Source: Mycobacterium sp. Root265
GTDB taxonomy: Bacteria > Actinomycetota > Actinomycetes > Mycobacteriales > Mycobacteriaceae
Direction: 5' to 3'
DNA: 64,000 nt
NCBI RefSeq assembly: GCF_001428895.1
Contig: NZ_LMJA01000011.1
Location: 39,699 to 103,698, forward strand
The notes beneath the pieces were generated by a model. The model was not told the DNA's origin, made no database searches, and saw only the letters and a program-made list of their open reading frames with translations. Shown here piece by piece: positions 8,089 through 17,528 of this stretch. The position numbers were made by a program, and so were the translations under genes. Positions within the stretch are counted from its first letter, which is position 1. The number at the start of each line of letters is the position of its first letter.

Positions 8089-9116
8089 GGCACAACGTCG
8101 AACATCGGTGCCGGCCGGTACTCCGGTTCGAAACCCTCCACCCGGATCGGGCTGGCCACCAGCCGGAAATCACCCGCGGTGACCACCATCTCCGGGGTGT
8201 CCTCCAACGCCTGCGGCAGTGAGCGCACCGCCGCCGCCGGGATGCCGAGCGGCTTGAGTCTGATCTCCCAGTTCACCGCAGTGTCGGAGGCCAGCGCCGC
8301 CGACACGAGCGCCAGCACGTCCTCGCGGGCCGCGGCCCGCTCCACCATGGTCTCGAAGCCGGCGATTCCCGCCTCCCCCGCAAAGGAACGCCAGAACCCG
8401 TCATGGGTGATGAACAGCGCGAGGTGGCCGTCAGCGGTCGGAAAGAGCTGTGCGGGAACGTAATAGGAGTGCGCCCCGAACGGGTAGCGCTTCGGCTCGG
8501 CGCCGTCGTTCAGGTAGGCCGCGGCGCGGTAGTTCAGTTGCGAGAGCATGACGTCGCGCAGGCACACGTCCACCTGTCCGCCGTCGCCGGACACGATCTT
8601 CGCGAGCAGGCCCAGCGCGGCGGTCAGACCCGTCGAATTGTCGGCGGCCGAGTAGCCCGGCAGCGTGGGCGGCCCGTCCGGGTCACCGGTCATCGCGGCC
8701 ACGCCGGTCGCGGCCTGGATGACGTAGTCGAAGGCCGGGTCGTCCCCGCCGTGCAGGCCGAATCCGGTGAGTGCGACGCACACGATCTTCTCGTTGTACC
8801 GGCGCAGGTTCTCATACGTCAGGCCCAGCTTCTTGATCGCCGAGGGCTTCATGTTGACCAGCAGCGCGTGCGAATCGGCCACCAGCTCACCGAGTCTGGC
8901 GCGGCCGTCCTCGGATGCCAGGTCCAGGCATATGCTGCGCTTGTTGCGGTTGAGGCTGGCGAAATAGCTGTCGCTGACCTGCCGGGAGATCTCACCGCCG
9001 GGCGGCTCCACCTTGATGACCTCGGCGCCGAGGTCGGCGAGCAGCATGGTGGCGTACGGGCCTGCCAGCATCACGCCGATCTCGATGATGCGGATGCCGG
9101 CGAGCGGGCCCGTCAC
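8076..9116 (-). CDS. Class III CoA-transferase (CaiB/BaiF family)
   Basis: 346 residues from the GTG at 9116. A TTG at 9137 is possible but falls inside the repeat element. It begins with the family's GPLAGIRIIEIG pattern and has the catalytic Asp in PAFDYVIQAATG near residue 132. The family either transfers CoA between carboxylates or, as in alpha-methylacyl-CoA racemase, epimerises 2-methylacyl-CoAs. Both fit a branched-chain route. It is the last gene of the mutase operon. Confidence 0.88.
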   Translation of the reverse strand: MTGPLAGIRIIEIGVMLAGPYATMLLADLGAEVIKVEPPGGEISRQVSDSYFASLNRNKRSICLDLASEDGRARLGELVADSHALLVNMKPSAIKKLGLTYENLRRYNEKIVCVALTGFGLHGGDDPAFDYVIQAATGVAAMTGDPDGPPTLPGYSAADNSTGLTAALGLLAKIVSGDGGQVDVCLRDVMLSQLNYRAAAYLNDGAEPKRYPFGAHSYYVPAQLFPTADGHLALFITHDGFWRSFAGEAGIAGFETMVERAAAREDVLALVSAALASDTAVNWEIRLKPLGIPAAAVRSLPQALEDTPEMVVTAGDFRLVASPIRVEGFEPEYRPAPMFDVVPQSS

Positions 9117-9125
9117 AACCGTCTG

Positions 9126-9147
9126 CTCTTCGCGCAAGCGCTCATCA
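9126..9147 (-). repeat. Short dispersed repeat, copy 1, at an intercistronic junction
   Basis: On the minus strand TGATGAGCGCTTGCGCGAAG begins with the TGA stop of the F420 oxidoreductase. Nearly the same sequence is at 10518-10536, and a variant lies inside glgP at 46465-46486. Within the element, GCGCTTGCGC is a small dyad. Confidence 0.65.
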
Positions 9148-10101
9148 CTGCACCTGCTTGGCGAGTTCGGCGATCACCTCACGCGTCCGATACTTGGACG
9201 CGATCAACTCGTCACGGTTATCACCGATCGGCAGCAGGCGCACCGACAGGTCGGTGACACCGGCGTCGGCGAAGGCCTTGAACCGCTTGAGGATCGATTC
9301 TTCGTCACCGGCGGCGCAGAGATCGCCGACGGTGCGGGCATCCCCACGGTCGAGCAGTCGCTGATAGTTGGGCGAGGTTTCGGCCTCGGCCAGGATGCGG
9401 TTGGCCCGGTCCTTCGCCTCGTCGATCTCGGAATTCGCGCACAGCGTGACCGGGATGCCCGCCACGATGCGCGGCGCGGGTTTGCCCGCCCCGGCGGCGG
9501 CCTTGTTGATCTTGGGGGCGATGTGCTCGCCGATGGCCTTCTCATCGGCCATCCACAGCGAGGTCCCGTCGGCGTGCTCGCCGGCGATCTGCAGCATGAC
9601 CGGGCCGAGAGCCGCCACCAGTACCGGAAGCGGGGTCGCGGCGCCGAGCGCGGTCGGATTGTGCACGGTGAAGGTGTCGTTCTCGACATCCACCGGGCCG
9701 GGCCCGGCGATGGCGGCATTGAACACCTGCAGGTAGTCGCGGGTGTAGGCGGCGGGCTTGTCATAGGGCAGGCCCAGCATGTCCCGGATGATCCAGTGAT
9801 GCGACGGCCCGACCCCGAGAGCCAGCCGCCCGTTCGACACGGCATGCACCGAAAGCGCCTGACGAGCAAGGGCAATGGGGTGCTGCGCCTGCAGCGGCAC
9901 CACGGCGGTTCCGAGTTCGATGCGGGTGCTGTGTGACGCCATCAGCGCCACCATGGTCAGCAGATCAAAATCGTCGGGCACCTGCGGCATCCAGGCGGTG
10001 GCCAGGCCGGCCGAGTCGGCCCATTCGATATCGGAGATCAGCTTGCTGACCTTGCGGGCCATATCGCCGCGCTCGGCCCCGATCATCACGCCGAGTCTCA
10101 T
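9145..10101 (-). CDS. Luciferase-like F420-dependent oxidoreductase
   Basis: 318 residues in the bacterial luciferase-like (LLM) family: an N-terminal MRLGVMIGAERGD, TRIELGTAVVPLQAQHP near residue 60, GRLALGVGPSHHW, and AGEHADGTSLWM in the second half. In mycobacteria this subgroup is normally F420-dependent. I believe it corresponds to the TIGR03564 (MSMEG_4879) group, but that is recalled and not searched. It overlaps the B12-binding subunit gene by four bases, so it is coupled to the mutase. An F420H2-dependent reduction of an unsaturated or carbonyl intermediate is inferred. Confidence 0.87.
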   Translation of the reverse strand: MRLGVMIGAERGDMARKVSKLISDIEWADSAGLATAWMPQVPDDFDLLTMVALMASHSTRIELGTAVVPLQAQHPIALARQALSVHAVSNGRLALGVGPSHHWIIRDMLGLPYDKPAAYTRDYLQVFNAAIAGPGPVDVENDTFTVHNPTALGAATPLPVLVAALGPVMLQIAGEHADGTSLWMADEKAIGEHIAPKINKAAAGAGKPAPRIVAGIPVTLCANSEIDEAKDRANRILAEAETSPNYQRLLDRGDARTVGDLCAAGDEESILKRFKAFADAGVTDLSVRLLPIGDNRDELIASKYRTREVIAELAKQVQ

Positions 10102-10499
10102 GACTTGGAAACCTTCTCGGTGAGCGCGCGCACATCGGTCACCAGTTTCTCCAGCGACGTCCCGGTGGGGAACACCGCGGCCGCACCGGCATCCAGCAGC
10201 TTCTGCACATCGGCTTCGGGAATGGTGCCACCGACCACCACGGCGATATCGCCGGCATCAGCGGCCCGCAGCGCGTCCACAACACGGGTGGTCAACCCCA
10301 CATGCGCGCCGGAGAGGATCGAAAGGCCCACCAGAGCAACGTCTTCCTGCAGCGCGATGGAGACGATGTCCTCGACACGCTGACGGATACCGGTGTAGAC
10401 GACCTCGAAGCCGGCATCACGCAGCGTGCGCGCGACAATCTTGGCGCCCTTGTCGTGACCGTCCAGACCAGGCTTGGCGACCAATACGCGTGTCGCCAT
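10098..10499 (-). CDS. Cobalamin-binding small subunit of an acyl-CoA mutase
   Basis: 133 residues from the ATG at 10499. It carries the base-off/His-on B12 motif LDGHDKG (Asp13-x-His15-x-x-Gly18), then VGLSILSGAH and VVGGTIP, the usual SxL and GG contacts of the Rossmann-like cobalamin domain. It is a separate polypeptide, as in archaeal methylmalonyl-CoA mutase and isobutyryl-CoA mutase, and follows its catalytic subunit by 34 bases. His15 should be the lower axial cobalt ligand. Confidence 0.93.
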   Translation of the reverse strand: MATRVLVAKPGLDGHDKGAKIVARTLRDAGFEVVYTGIRQRVEDIVSIALQEDVALVGLSILSGAHVGLTTRVVDALRAADAGDIAVVVGGTIPEADVQKLLDAGAAAVFPTGTSLEKLVTDVRALTEKVSKS

Positions 10500-10517
10500 C
10501 AGCTGTGCCCTCTCTTC

Positions 10518-10533
10518 TTCGCGCAAGCGCTCA

Positions 10534-10536
<3 letters not shown>
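10518..10536 (-). repeat. Short dispersed repeat, copy 2, at the mutase stop
   Basis: On the minus strand TGATGAGCGCTTGCGCGAAG starts with the stop codon of the mutase large subunit and fills most of the gap to the B12-binding subunit. It is placed exactly as copy 1 is relative to its upstream gene. Confidence 0.65.
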
Positions 10537-12123
<1,587 letters not shown>

Positions 12124-12136
12124 CACTGGATAACGT

Positions 12137-12164
12137 ACTTGCTCAAAATGAGAATGCCAATACC
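12137..12164. promoter_or_regulatory. Mutase promoter/operator, first copy of a 28-bp repeat
   Basis: This stretch contains GAGAAT-GCC-AATACC (12150-12164), one perfect arm of the island dyad plus a degenerate arm. It covers the -35 and spacer of the predicted mutase promoter. 26 of its 28 bases recur in the same orientation at 12277-12304. Confidence 0.55.
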
Positions 12165-12276
12165 GCTGGCTGAAAACATGCACTGTGACGGCCTGCAGCA
12201 CACGCCGACGCGCCCGTCACGGGTTCCTCGACGACACCCCGGCGGCACGTCGTGCCTGGACATGAGCGATTATGAC

Positions 12277-12304
12277 ACTTGCCGAAAATGAGAATGCCAA
12301 TACC
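12277..12304 (+). promoter_or_regulatory. SDR-ligase operon promoter/operator, second copy of the 28-bp repeat
   Basis: TTGCCG (12279-12284), a 16-base spacer and TACCAT (12301-12306) form a sigma-70-like promoter for the SDR gene starting at 12344. The half-dyad GAGAAT-GCC-AATACC (12290-12304) lies in the spacer. Confidence 0.55.
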
Positions 12305-12343
12305 ATCAGGGGAAGCAAGACCCCTTCCGTCCGAGGAGTCAGT

Positions 12344-13192
12344 ATGTCCAGCGAGCAACGTCCGCTTGCCGATCGCACCCTGGTGGTCTCCGGTGGCAGC
12401 CGCGGTATCGGGCTGGCCATCGCCCTAGGCGCCGCCAAGCAGGGCGCCAATGTGGTGTTGTTGGCCAAGACCGCCGAGCCCCACCCGAAGTTGCCGGGAA
12501 CCGTGCACACTGCGGTCGCCGATGTCGAGGCCGTCGGCGCCAAAGCGGTGGCCGTGGTCGGCGATGTCCGCAAGGAAGAAGACGTCCAGCGGGCCATCGA
12601 CACCGCGGTGCAGACCTTCGGCGGCGTCGACATCGTCATCAACAACGCCAGCGCGATCGCCACCGAGCCCACCGAGGCGCTCGCGGCGAAGAAGTTCGAT
12701 CTGATGATGGACATCAACGTGCGCGGCACCTTCCTGCTCACCAAGGCCGCGCTGCCCCACCTGCTGCAGTCCGCAGCAGCCCACGTCATCACCTTGGCGC
12801 CACCGCTGAACCTGAACCCCTACTGGCTGGGCGCGCACCCCGTCTACACGGTGTCCAAATACGGGATGACGCTGCTGTCGCTGGGCTGGGCGCAGGAGGC
12901 CGCCCTACATCGGGAAGGCTCCAATATCGGGTTCAGCTGCCTGTGGCCGCAGACCTACATCGCGACATCGGCGGTGACGAACCTGGCCGACGGCGACAAC
13001 CTGGCCTCGGCATCGCGCAGCCCGGAGATCATGGCCGACGCCGCGACCCAGATCCTGCTCGGTCCGCCCAAGGATGCCAACGGCCAGACCTACATCGACG
13101 CCGACGTCCTGACCCACGCCGGAATCACCGACCTGTCCCGTTATGGCGGTGGCGACGATCCCATCTGGGATATCTTCGTGGACAAATCATGA
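12344..13192 (+). CDS. Short-chain dehydrogenase (HSDL2-like)
   Basis: 282 residues from an ATG preceded by GAGGAG. It has the SGGSRGIGLAI cofactor loop and NNASAI in place of NNAG. The catalytic region is HPVYTVSKYGM, with Tyr and Lys in YTVSK. The C-terminus is longer than in ordinary SDRs and resembles hydroxysteroid dehydrogenase-like protein 2, without the SCP2 domain. It overlaps the following ligase by four bases (ATGA). A dehydrogenase step on a pathway intermediate is inferred. Confidence 0.87.
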   Translation: MSSEQRPLADRTLVVSGGSRGIGLAIALGAAKQGANVVLLAKTAEPHPKLPGTVHTAVADVEAVGAKAVAVVGDVRKEEDVQRAIDTAVQTFGGVDIVINNASAIATEPTEALAAKKFDLMMDINVRGTFLLTKAALPHLLQSAAAHVITLAPPLNLNPYWLGAHPVYTVSKYGMTLLSLGWAQEAALHREGSNIGFSCLWPQTYIATSAVTNLADGDNLASASRSPEIMADAATQILLGPPKDANGQTYIDADVLTHAGITDLSRYGGGDDPIWDIFVDKS

Positions 13193-14682
13193 GTATCTCG
13201 CTGCTGCTGGAGATGGCGTCCTCGACCGATCCGGACCGCACGGCGGTCGTATCGGGTGACCTGCGGTTGACCACCGGCGAACTGAGCGAGCTCGCCGACG
13301 GCGGCGCCGGCGTGGTGGCCGCCTCGGGGGCCCAGCATGTCGCCTATGTCGGCGCCGGCGGCGCCCTGCTGCCGCTGCTCTTGTTCGCCTCGGCGCGTGC
13401 CGGAGTGCCGGTGACACCGCTGAACTACCGGCTGTCCCACGACGGCCTGCGCGCGCTGATCTCGCGGCTACCGGATCCGCTGGTCGTGGTGGACGACGAG
13501 TACCGCGCCGCCGTCGGCGACGGGTTCCGGGTGATCGGGTCGGCGGAGTTCCTGGCCGCCGCCCGCACCGCCGAGCCCGCGGCCGAGTTTCCCGATCCCG
13601 ACTCGGTGGGCGTGGTGCTGTTCACCTCCGGCACCACCTCGGCGCCGAAAGCCGTTGAGCTCACCCATAACAACCTCACCAGCTATATCACCGGCACGGT
13701 CGAGTTCGCCTCCGCCGAACCCGGTGACGCCGCCTTGATCTGCGTGCCGCCCTATCACATCGCAGGCGTTTCGGCGGCGCTGTCGAACCTGTATGCCGGC
13801 CGGAAGATGGTGTATCTCACGCAGTTCGATGCCCGGGAGTGGGTGCGCCTCGTCGCATCCGAAGGGGTCACCTCGGCCACCGTGGTGCCGACCATGCTGG
13901 ACCGCATCGTCACCGTGCTGGAATCCCAGAGCACGGCGCTGCCGACGCTGCGCACGCTGGCCTACGGCGGATCCAAGGTGGCACTTCCGCTGGTACGCAA
14001 GGCTCTTGAACTGCTGCCTGCGGTCGGCTTCGTCAACGCCTACGGCCTCACCGAGACCAGCTCGACGATCGCGGTGCTGACCCCCGACGATCACCGGGTC
14101 GCACTGAGCTCCGATGATGACGCGATCGCCAAGCGGCTCGGCTCCGTCGGCCAGCCGGTGCCCAGCATCGAGGTGCAGATCCGCGGCGAGGACGGAACCG
14201 TCCTGGGCGCAGGCGAAACCGGGGAACTGTTCGTGCGCGGTGAGCAGGTCTCCGGCCGCTACACCGGTATCGGCTCGGTGCTCGACGAGCAGGGCTGGTT
14301 CCCCACCAAGGATGTCGCGACCCTCGACGCGGACGGCTACCTCTATATCGGTGGACGCTCCGATGACACCATCATCCGCGGCGGCGAGAACATCGCGCCC
14401 GCCGAGATCGAAGATGTACTCGTCGAGCACCCGCATGTGCGGGATTGCGCGGTGGTCGGCCCCGAGGATCCCGAGTGGGGCCAGATCATCGTCGCGGTCG
14501 TGGTCCCCGCGGCCGGTGCCGAACCGCAACCCGAGGAACTCCGGGAGTTCGTCCGCGCGCAGCTGCGCGGATCCCGCACCCCGGACCGGGTCGTCTTCCG
14601 CGACGAGTTGCCCACCAACGCGACCGGCAAGGTGCTGCGCCGCGAACTCGTCAGCGAATTGAACGCAAAGGAGCCCGCATGA
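13189..14682 (+). CDS. AMP-dependent acyl-CoA ligase (ANL superfamily), second in the island
   Basis: 497 residues. FTSGTTSAPK P-loop near residue 143, YGLTETSS, a GGENIAPAEIED hinge region and a C-terminal TNATGKVLRRE lysine are present. The usual TGD reads TKD (WFPTKDVATLD), a small departure in the ATP-binding loop. It is coupled by ATGA overlaps to the SDR before it and the small protein after it. A second ligase implies that a downstream free acid is re-activated, or that the two enzymes take different substrates. Confidence 0.9.
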   Translation: MSISLLLEMASSTDPDRTAVVSGDLRLTTGELSELADGGAGVVAASGAQHVAYVGAGGALLPLLLFASARAGVPVTPLNYRLSHDGLRALISRLPDPLVVVDDEYRAAVGDGFRVIGSAEFLAAARTAEPAAEFPDPDSVGVVLFTSGTTSAPKAVELTHNNLTSYITGTVEFASAEPGDAALICVPPYHIAGVSAALSNLYAGRKMVYLTQFDAREWVRLVASEGVTSATVVPTMLDRIVTVLESQSTALPTLRTLAYGGSKVALPLVRKALELLPAVGFVNAYGLTETSSTIAVLTPDDHRVALSSDDDAIAKRLGSVGQPVPSIEVQIRGEDGTVLGAGETGELFVRGEQVSGRYTGIGSVLDEQGWFPTKDVATLDADGYLYIGGRSDDTIIRGGENIAPAEIEDVLVEHPHVRDCAVVGPEDPEWGQIIVAVVVPAAGAEPQPEELREFVRAQLRGSRTPDRVVFRDELPTNATGKVLRRELVSELNAKEPA

Positions 14683-14981
14683 TCAAGAACGGCACCCGTC
14701 TGCAGAGCCAGGTCTGCGACACCCAGGTCATCGTGGTGCGCGCCTCCGAGGGGCTCGAGGACCTGCGCGCCGGCGGCGCACCGCTGATCCCCGTCGGCGA
14801 GACCGCCGCCGAGGGCCTGTCGCTGGATCCCGCACTGTCCGACGGCAATCTGATGGGCAAGCGCTACGTCGATGACAGCGGCGCGGAGATCCTGGTGACC
14901 AAGGCCGGCGCGGGCACGCTCAGTATCGGCAGCACCCCACTGGCGATCAAGGAAGCGAAGCCGCTGCCTGCCAGCGACTGA
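14679..14981 (+). CDS. Conserved-looking 100-residue protein of unknown function
   Basis: I cannot place it in a family. It is 100 residues, overlaps the ligase stop by four bases (ATGA), and is the last gene of the SDR-ligase operon. Visible features are a single Cys in QSQVCDTQVIVVRA, a Gly/Pro-rich centre, GKRYVDDSGAEILVTKAGAGTLSIG, and no signal peptide or membrane segment. The translational coupling suggests it works with the ligase, perhaps as a structural or metal-binding partner, but this is inference. Confidence 0.75.
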   Translation: MIKNGTRLQSQVCDTQVIVVRASEGLEDLRAGGAPLIPVGETAAEGLSLDPALSDGNLMGKRYVDDSGAEILVTKAGAGTLSIGSTPLAIKEAKPLPASD

Positions 14982-15019
14982 GTGGGAGACTGGATCTGGC
15001 ACCCCTTTAGGCTCAGTCC

Positions 15020-15919
15020 ATGACGACCATCAGCAAGTCGCGCTCGCTGGGCGTGGTGACCGCGGCCTACGTCGTCGCCATCGCGGTGGCGGTGGCGTGG
15101 TTGTGGCTGGGCCCGAGCACCGATCGACTCTGGCTCGACACCCTGATCGCCGATCTGCTGGCAACCGTGGCGATCTTCGTCTTCAGCCGGGTGTACCGCA
15201 ATTCCAGCTTCTATGACGCCTATTGGAGCGTCATCCCGCCGCTGCTGTTGTTCTATTGGGTGTATCGCAGCGCCGATGTCGACCCGCTGCGCACCTGGCT
15301 CATCACCATCGTCGTGGTGCTGTGGGCGATCCGGCTGACCGCGAACTGGGTGTACGCGTTCCCGGGTCTGCATCACGAGGACTGGCGCTACCCGATGTTC
15401 AAGCAGCGCGCCGGCCGCTTCGAGATCCTCGCCGATCTGGTCGCCATCCATCTGATCCCCACACTGCAGGTTTTCCTGGCCATGGTGCCGGTGTACGTGG
15501 CGGTGACCCACCCCGGTCCCGGACTGGGGTGGCTTGCCTGGATCGCCTTCGTCGTGGGCCTGGCCGCGGTGACGCTGGAACTCGTCGCCGATGTGCAGAT
15601 GCACCGTTTCGTCGCCGAGCGCCGCAGCGGTGACGCCATGGATCGCGGGGTGTGGGGTTGGTCGCGGCATCCCAACTATTTCGGTGAGTTCAGCTTCTGG
15701 GCGGCGCTGGCGCTCTTCGGTATCGCGGCGGCGCCGGCGGACTGGTGGTGGTTGATCATCGGCGCGCTCGCCATCCTGGCGATGTTCCTCGGGGCGAGCA
15801 TCCCGATGATGGAAGAACGCAGCCTGCAACGCCGTCCCGCCTATCGGGATGTGGTGGACCGGGTCTCGCGGTTCGTGCCCTGGCCCCCGAAACGCGAAAG
15901 CGCGCCCCGCTCGGCGTGA
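15020..15919 (+). CDS. DUF1295 membrane protein (steroid 5-alpha-reductase-like family)
   Basis: 299 residues with about seven hydrophobic segments. The C-terminal signature GVWGWSRHPNYFGEFSFW near residue 212 is the DUF1295/steroid-5-alpha-reductase C-terminal motif, likely involved in NADPH or substrate binding. It would act in the inner membrane, and the substrate is unknown. It starts 38 bases after the small protein, so it may be co-transcribed with the island. Its stop codon lies in the loop of the terminator at 15901. Confidence 0.85.
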   Translation: MTTISKSRSLGVVTAAYVVAIAVAVAWLWLGPSTDRLWLDTLIADLLATVAIFVFSRVYRNSSFYDAYWSVIPPLLLFYWVYRSADVDPLRTWLITIVVVLWAIRLTANWVYAFPGLHHEDWRYPMFKQRAGRFEILADLVAIHLIPTLQVFLAMVPVYVAVTHPGPGLGWLAWIAFVVGLAAVTLELVADVQMHRFVAERRSGDAMDRGVWGWSRHPNYFGEFSFWAALALFGIAAAPADWWWLIIGALAILAMFLGASIPMMEERSLQRRPAYRDVVDRVSRFVPWPPKRESAPRSA

Positions 15920-15935
15920 GGCCGAGCGGGGCGCG
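15901..15935. terminator. Terminator hairpin with perfect 15-bp arms
   Basis: 15901-15915 and 15921-15935 are exact reverse complements around the loop gtgag. The loop contains most of the stop codon of the DUF1295 gene. The convergent secreted-protein gene ends 16 bases further on, so it serves both directions. Confidence 0.85.
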
Positions 15936-15950
15936 CGATTGCGACGACGG

Positions 15951-16211
15951 TCAGTAAGTGGGGACGAAGACGTTGTTGATCCAGACGCCCCAGTGGTTCC
16001 AGCCGGCATCCCAGACCTGCGGGTTGCCCTGCGCCCATGCCGGGTCGGCCGGCTTGGGCGGCGCCCACGCCGGTGCGGTACCCGCGCTGGGGCCGGCCGG
16101 CGGCAGCGGAACCGGAGCGGGGTCGGCGAACGCCGTGCCAGCCAACGCAAGCGGGCCGGCGACGAGGCCACCGGCGATGGCGGCTCCAGCGATCATCTTC
16201 TTCACATTCAT
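15951..16211 (-). CDS. Small secreted Pro/Trp-rich protein
   Basis: 86 residues from the ATG at 16211, with AGAGGA about eight bases upstream. A signal peptide (MNVKKMIAGAAIAGG... ending AGTAFA-DP) is followed by a proline-rich linker and a short Trp-rich C-terminus, QVWDAGWNHWGVWINN. The mature protein is about 57 residues with no cysteines. I know no function. The pattern resembles small exported proteins found across mycobacteria. Confidence 0.75.
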   Translation of the reverse strand: MNVKKMIAGAAIAGGLVAGPLALAGTAFADPAPVPLPPAGPSAGTAPAWAPPKPADPAWAQGNPQVWDAGWNHWGVWINNVFVPTY

Positions 16212-16332
16212 CACGAGATCCTCTTTCTGAGCACCTACGGAGCGGTCTGCCCCGTTGCAAACTGAACTGCAGACAAATACCGCTTCTATTGGCTAACTAA
16301 ACGCGGGCGTCCGTGTGATCCGCGTCATTTCG

Positions 16333-16968
16333 CTACGCCCGCATGAGACGTGCTGCGACCGTGGCGGCCTCGGCGGCGCCGCCGGGGAGCGGGCTCGCGG
16401 CCGTGGACCGCAACCCGTCGAGCAGCAGTGATATTTGACGACGGGCCACCACCGTCGCCTCCGGCCCGCCGTGATCGGCCAGGCAGGCGTTGAGCCACAG
16501 CGCGGTGTACAGGTCATCGACGGTGACGTCCGCGCGCAGGGTGCCGTCGGACTGGGCGTCGGCGATCAACCGTGCGCCGAGTTGGAGGCCGGCCCGGCAC
16601 ACCTTTTCGATGGCGGGTGACGCGTACCGCGAGCTGCACATCGCATCGCTGAAGGCGTGGTCGCCGGCCTGCAACTCGGACAACCCGAACACGTAGGCGG
16701 CGAGGCGATCCCACGGCGAGGAGGCGGCCAGCGACCGCTCGGACAGTTCCCCCAGCGTCTGGGTGAGCAGCGCCGGCAGGGCCGCATCGATGAGTTCCTC
16801 GCGGGTGGAGAAGCGGTTGTACAGCGTGCCGATGCTGACCCCGGCGTGGGCGGCGACGGCTTCCAGCGGTGCGCCGAGTCCGCGCTCACGGAACACGGCC
16901 CGCGCCGCGTCCAGCAGTTTCTCCAGATTGCGCCGGGCATCGGCGCGCATCGCGCGTTGCTGGGCCAT
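16333..16968 (-). CDS. TetR-family transcriptional regulator
   Basis: 211 residues from an ATG with GGAGGTG just upstream. The N-terminal HTH spans about residues 9-55, with recognition segment VAAHAGVSIGTLYNRFSTREELI. The C-terminal ligand domain is of the usual size. It is divergent from a deazaflavin-dependent nitroreductase across two TTGA-N9-TCAA sites, so autoregulation and control of that gene are likely. Confidence 0.9.
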   Translation of the reverse strand: MAQQRAMRADARRNLEKLLDAARAVFRERGLGAPLEAVAAHAGVSIGTLYNRFSTREELIDAALPALLTQTLGELSERSLAASSPWDRLAAYVFGLSELQAGDHAFSDAMCSSRYASPAIEKVCRAGLQLGARLIADAQSDGTLRADVTVDDLYTALWLNACLADHGGPEATVVARRQISLLLDGLRSTAASPLPGGAAEAATVAARLMRA

Positions 16969-16986
16969 CGCACCTCCGGAATTAAG

Positions 16987-17003
16987 TTGACGCCGGTCCT
17001 CAA
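16987..17003. promoter_or_regulatory. Probable TetR operator, copy 1 (TTGA-N9-TCAA)
   Basis: TTGA at 16987-16990 and TCAA at 17000-17003 with a 9-base spacer, in the TetR/nitroreductase intergenic region. It has the same arms and spacing as the site at 17030. Confidence 0.5.
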
Positions 17004-17029
17004 TATAACGGTAGGCTGACGTCGGTAAC

Positions 17030-17046
17030 TTGAGTGTCGACCTCAA
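17030..17046. promoter_or_regulatory. Probable TetR operator, copy 2 (TTGAG-N7-CTCAA)
   Basis: TTGAG (17030-17034) and CTCAA (17042-17046) flank TGTCGAC. It ends six bases before the GTG start of the nitroreductase, so a bound repressor would block that start region. Confidence 0.6.
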
Positions 17047-17052
17047 TTTGGA

Positions 17053-17493
17053 GTGAATGTGAAACTGCCCTGGTACATCAAGCCCGGCAACGCAGTGATC
17101 GTTGCGCTGTCGCGGATCGGAATCCGTTTCGGCGCAAAGGGTCCGGTGATCCTCACGGCCACCGGACGCACATCGGGGCAGCCGCGGGCGACACCGGTGA
17201 CACCGATGTTCGTCGACGGCAGGCAGTACGTCGCCGCAGCACCGGGAGCGGCCTGGATCGCGAACGCGCGGGCCAACCCGTCCATCACGCTGGGCCGCGG
17301 GCGGCGGATCGAGCGGGTCACGGCGGTCGAACTCGCTGACGACGACGCCCGACCGCTGCTTCGACAGCTACCGAGCCTGATTCCAGGCTGGGTCGGCTTC
17401 CTGCGCCAGGGCGGGCTGGTCACCGAGGGCGGTCCCGACGAATTCGAGGCGTTACTCGGGAGGATGCCGATCTTCCGGATGGACCCGAGGTAG
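17053..17493 (+). CDS. Deazaflavin (F420)-dependent nitroreductase family protein
   Basis: 146 residues beginning with a GTG. It has the DDN-family layout: an amphipathic N-terminus, ILTATGRTSGQPRATPV near residue 33, and VAAAPGAAWIANARANPSITL. Members use F420H2 to reduce quinones or nitro compounds at the membrane. No Shine-Dalgarno of note precedes the start. It is transcribed divergently from the TetR gene and probably under its control, which suggests induction by a small toxic or oxidised molecule. Confidence 0.85.
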   Translation: MNVKLPWYIKPGNAVIVALSRIGIRFGAKGPVILTATGRTSGQPRATPVTPMFVDGRQYVAAAPGAAWIANARANPSITLGRGRRIERVTAVELADDDARPLLRQLPSLIPGWVGFLRQGGLVTEGGPDEFEALLGRMPIFRMDPR

Positions 17494-17528
17494 GGCGGCC
17501 GGCCTAGCCGACCGGCTACGCTGGCCGC

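Noticed and set aside
12124-12343. A cobalamin riboswitch upstream of the B12-dependent mutase
   Set aside because: I looked for the conserved B12-box in the 220-base gap and did not find it. The predicted leaderless start also leaves no 5' leader for one.
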